Shown in pieces: positions 34,705 to 37,288 of a stretch of DNA of 37,288 nucleotides. Within the stretch, counting starts at the first letter, position 1. Every line of letters starts with the position of its first letter. The notes under the pieces are model-generated. The model saw nothing but the letters and a program-made list of their open reading frames with translations, did no database searches and was not told the origin of the DNA. The translations under genes and the position numbers were made by a program. Source of the stretch: Calditrichales bacterium (GTDB lineage: Bacteria; Calditrichota; Calditrichia; Calditrichales; J004); contig WGCN01000197.1 of the NCBI GenBank assembly GCA_015493745.1, positions 1-37,288 on the forward strand, in the 5' to 3' direction.

Positions 34705-34763
34705 TAGAATAACCACGTAAAACAAACATCAAACTCACATAACCAAATACATCGGGAGGTAGT

Positions 34764-37288
34764 ATGAGGAAAAGCTATAACGCTTTATTTATTTTCCTGT
34801 TCTTATTTATTGTTATCGGCCAGACAATGGCGGAAACAATAGTAAAGGGCACGGTTACAGATGAAAATGACGGGCCGCTGCCGGGGGCCAATGTCGTTGT
34901 GGAGGGTAAGTTTATCGGTACATCAACCGATAGCGACGGTATCTTTATTCTGGAAACGGATCTCGCCCCTCCGTTTAACCTGCAGATATCGATGGTGGGC
35001 TTTACCACCCAAACCATAGAAATCACCGAAGCCGAAACAACCCTCGAGGTCGTCCTTAAGGAAGAGAGTTTCCTCTCCGATGCCGTTGTGGTTTCCGCCT
35101 CCCGCGTAGAGGAAAGTTTTATGCGCGCACCGGTGTCCGTGGAGAAAGTGGACCAACTGGCCCTTAAGCAATCACCCAGCGCCACTTTTTTCGATGGTCT
35201 GGCCGACCTGCGTGAAGTCAACCTGATTGCCAACAGCATGATTTTTAAAGGGGCTACCGGTCGCGGCTTCGGCGATATGCATAACACGGGACTGATCCAG
35301 CTTATCGACGGCGTGGATAACGCCGGTATTGCCAACGGCAGTTTTGCCCTGGGTAATATGGTCGGCATTTCCGATATCGACGTGGCCGACGTCGAGTTTC
35401 TGCCGGGAGCTTCATCCGCCCTGTACGGGCCGAATGCTTTTAGCGGGGTTCTCTTTATCAACTCCAAATCCCCTTTTGATTATCAGGGGCTGAGTGTGGA
35501 GGCCAAGTCCGGTATGAGTTCCTCGGCCTATGCCGGTTCCGCCCCGCTCTATGGCATCAATTTAAGATATGCCAAGGCCTACGATCGTTTCGCCTATAAA
35601 ATCGCCCTGTCCCATTTTCAGGCAACAGACTGGGTGGCCCACAATTTTAAGGATAAAGAAGGTAAACCGGCCAACGCCCCGGATTTTAACGGCGTGAATA
35701 TCTATGGGGATGAAGTGGCTACCACCCTGGACCTGGATGATCTGGCCGGGCTGCCCGCGGGTACCCTGGGCTCTATCCGTGTCGGACGTACCGGCTATAA
35801 GGAAGAAGATCTTTATGATTATGATCCGGCGCGCAGCACCAAAATGAATGTCGGTCTGCGTTACCGGCTTACCGATAACCTGGAAGCTGCCTATGACTAC
35901 CGTATCGGCACCGGACGCAGCATCTACCAGGGCACCAACCGCTACGCCCTGGATAATCTGCTGGTACAATACCATAAGCTGGAACTGAAAGGCAATAACT
36001 TTTTTGTACGTGCCTATGCCCAAAGCGAGGATGCCGGCGATTCCCACGATATCGTTTTTACCGGCTGGAATGTTAACCGCCAGTGGAAGTCCGATACCCA
36101 GTGGTTTACCGACTATGCCACCACCTATATCGGCGCCTCCCTGCCGGCCGCCTACGGCGGTCTGGGACTGCCCGCGGATCAGGCCCACGCCCTGGCCCGC
36201 CAAAAAGCGGATGTGGGAAGGCTGGAACCCGGCACCGCGGAATTTAATGCCGCCATTAAAAAGGTGAAGTCGACCAAGGACTTCCGTGTCGGTTCCGGAT
36301 TTACCTCAAAATCAGGTTTTACCAACTTCGAAGGCATGTACGACTTCAGCAATATGATTCCTTTTGTTGATTTGCAGATCGGCGGTAACTATCGCAACTA
36401 TGGCGTAAACACGGAAGGCACCATCTACAGCGACGCCAACGATCCCATTTCCATCTATGAGTATGGTGCTTACGCGCAGGCCTCCGCGGAAATAATCGAG
36501 GATGAACTGCGGGTTACCGGTTCCCTGCGTCTGGATGGTCACAAAAACTTTGAGGATCATATTTCCCCAAGACTGGCCGCGGTTTACACGCCGGTACCCA
36601 ACCATAACTTCCGCGCCTCCTACCAGTCGGGCTTCAACAATCCCATTATTGAATCCCAATATATCAATCTCAACCTCGGCGCCGCCGTGCTTCTGGGAGG
36701 CACCCAGGACAACATGGATCGCACCGGTCTGGGACGCATCTATCAGCGCGGTATTGACAAAGACACGTTTCAACCGGTTACCACCCCTTTCCGCGAGCCG
36801 GAATTCCAGCAAACCTATGAAGTGGGCTACAAGGCGTTAATCGACAACCACCTCTTTATCGATGCCAGTTATTACAACTCCAATTACACCAACCGCTTTA
36901 AAGGCGTGACGGTCCTGGATCCGGATTTGCTGGCCCAGGGGGTTGTTTTGCCCTATGTGTTATATACGAACGAAAAAGACAGGAACATCATCCTTCAGGG
37001 AGCCGGACTGGGACTGAAGTACCATTTTGACAGCGGTTACAATGTGGGAGTTAATTATACCTTTACCGAGCGCAGCGGCGGTGATGATAAGGATATATTG
37101 AACAGCCTTAACCGGGCCAAGCACAATGTTAAGCTCTCCTTTGGCAACTCCCGCCTGACGGAGAACCTCGGCTTTCGCCTGTCGGCGCGCTGGCGCAGCA
37201 AATTCACCTGGATCGCCACCTTTGTTCCCGCCGGCGGTGAAGTTGGCGGAGAAACGGTTATAGACGGACAGGTCAGTTATCGCGTACC
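34764..37288 (+). CDS. TonB-dependent outer-membrane receptor, 3' end outside the window
   Basis: An open frame of 841 codons from ATG at 34764, behind a GGGAGG site, runs off the window end without a stop. Signal peptide MRKSYNALFIFLFLFIVIGQ (to about residue 23). Residues 25-100 are the CarboxypepD_reg-like domain (KGTVTDENDGPLPGANVVVEG, LQISMVGFTTQTIEI). The plug domain follows (VVVSASRVEESFMRAPVSVEK) and ends with VEFLPGASSALYGPNAFSGVLFI. The barrel region has repeated aromatic strands and RPRLAAVYTP-like and EVGYKALIDNHLF segments, as in SusC/TonB receptors of the FCB group. Only the plug's VVVSASR start and the general order support the family; the cargo is unknown. It is the only plus-strand gene of the window. 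Confidence 0.92.
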   Translation, partial: MRKSYNALFIFLFLFIVIGQTMAETIVKGTVTDENDGPLPGANVVVEGKFIGTSTDSDGIFILETDLAPPFNLQISMVGFTTQTIEITEAETTLEVVLKEESFLSDAVVVSASRVEESFMRAPVSVEKVDQLALKQSPSATFFDGLADLREVNLIANSMIFKGATGRGFGDMHNTGLIQLIDGVDNAGIANGSFALGNMVGISDIDVADVEFLPGASSALYGPNAFSGVLFINSKSPFDYQGLSVEAKSGMSSSAYAGSAPLYGINLRYAKAYDRFAYKIALSHFQATDWVAHNFKDKEGKPANAPDFNGVNIYGDEVATTLDLDDLAGLPAGTLGSIRVGRTGYKEEDLYDYDPARSTKMNVGLRYRLTDNLEAAYDYRIGTGRSIYQGTNRYALDNLLVQYHKLELKGNNFFVRAYAQSEDAGDSHDIVFTGWNVNRQWKSDTQWFTDYATTYIGASLPAAYGGLGLPADQAHALARQKADVGRLEPGTAEFNAAIKKVKSTKDFRVGSGFTSKSGFTNFEGMYDFSNMIPFVDLQIGGNYRNYGVNTEGTIYSDANDPISIYEYGAYAQASAEIIEDELRVTGSLRLDGHKNFEDHISPRLAAVYTPVPNHNFRASYQSGFNNPIIESQYINLNLGAAVLLGGTQDNMDRTGLGRIYQRGIDKDTFQPVTTPFREPEFQQTYEVGYKALIDNHLFIDASYYNSNYTNRFKGVTVLDPDLLAQGVVLPYVLYTNEKDRNIILQGAGLGLKYHFDSGYNVGVNYTFTERSGGDDKDILNSLNRAKHNVKLSFGNSRLTENLGFRLSARWRSKFTWIATFVPAGGEVGGETVIDGQVSYRV

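Noticed and set aside
1-37288. CRISPR arrays, tRNA or rRNA genes, transposases and integrases.
   Set aside because: I saw no regularly spaced repeats, no cloverleaf-like sequences and no recombinase or transposase motifs on either strand.

Overview
The window looks like a chromosomal segment from a Gram-negative bacterium of the FCB group, possibly Calditrichota or a related deep branch. The genes show this: a Bacteroidota-type 2-oxoglutarate dehydrogenase E1, two TonB-dependent receptors with carboxypeptidase-regulatory-like N-terminal domains, a TorF-type outer-membrane protein and several lipoproteins. Clear Shine-Dalgarno sites (AGGAGG, AAGGAG) and one textbook sigma70 promoter (TTGACA, 17 nt, TATGAT) argue against Bacteroidota proper. 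The phylum is inference. Almost everything is on the minus strand; only the last, truncated receptor gene is on the plus strand.

Layout in plus-strand coordinates. 1-2872: start of sucB (truncated) and complete sucA (TCA cycle). 2997-4211: VanZ-family membrane protein. 4329-7195: CARF-like/sigma54 activator of the RtcR type, preceded by a probable nucleotidyltransferase toxin/winged-helix antitoxin pair whose promoter region holds a perfect 30-bp palindrome. 7338-21588: a very compact, apparently single, minus-strand defence operon. In transcription order it reads: a coiled-coil PD-(D/E)XK-like protein; a 38-codon small gene; hsdR; an unknown 132-aa gene; hsdM; hsdS; a patatin-like phospholipase (CapV-like); a CD-NTase with an AGS-C-like sensor domain (together a CBASS); an HNH endonuclease; a DUF3696-type ATPase; and a phospholipase-D-like protein with a non-canonical HKD motif. 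21814-25946: a DUF493 gene, an outer-membrane protein and a large poly-HAMP chemoreceptor. 26120-34034: a MATE-like exporter, a TonB receptor with its lipoprotein, a universal stress protein, an NTF2-like lipoprotein and an exported protein of unknown function. 34035-34763: a largely empty intergenic stretch with a strong promoter. 34764-end: a second TonB receptor, cut by the window end.

The main discovery candidate is the regulatory layout of the island. A near-consensus sigma54 promoter (TTGGCACG, 4 nt, TTGT) sits just ahead of the first gene of the defence operon, with a 13-6-13 inverted repeat about 45-75 bp upstream that could be an enhancer. The only sigma54 activator in the window is the CARF-like RtcR-type protein at the other end of the same island. 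No RNA-repair genes are present. I infer that ligand sensing by the CARF-like domain may switch on a 14-kb package containing Type I restriction, CBASS and an undescribed HNH/ATPase/PLD module. The second candidate is that three-gene module itself.
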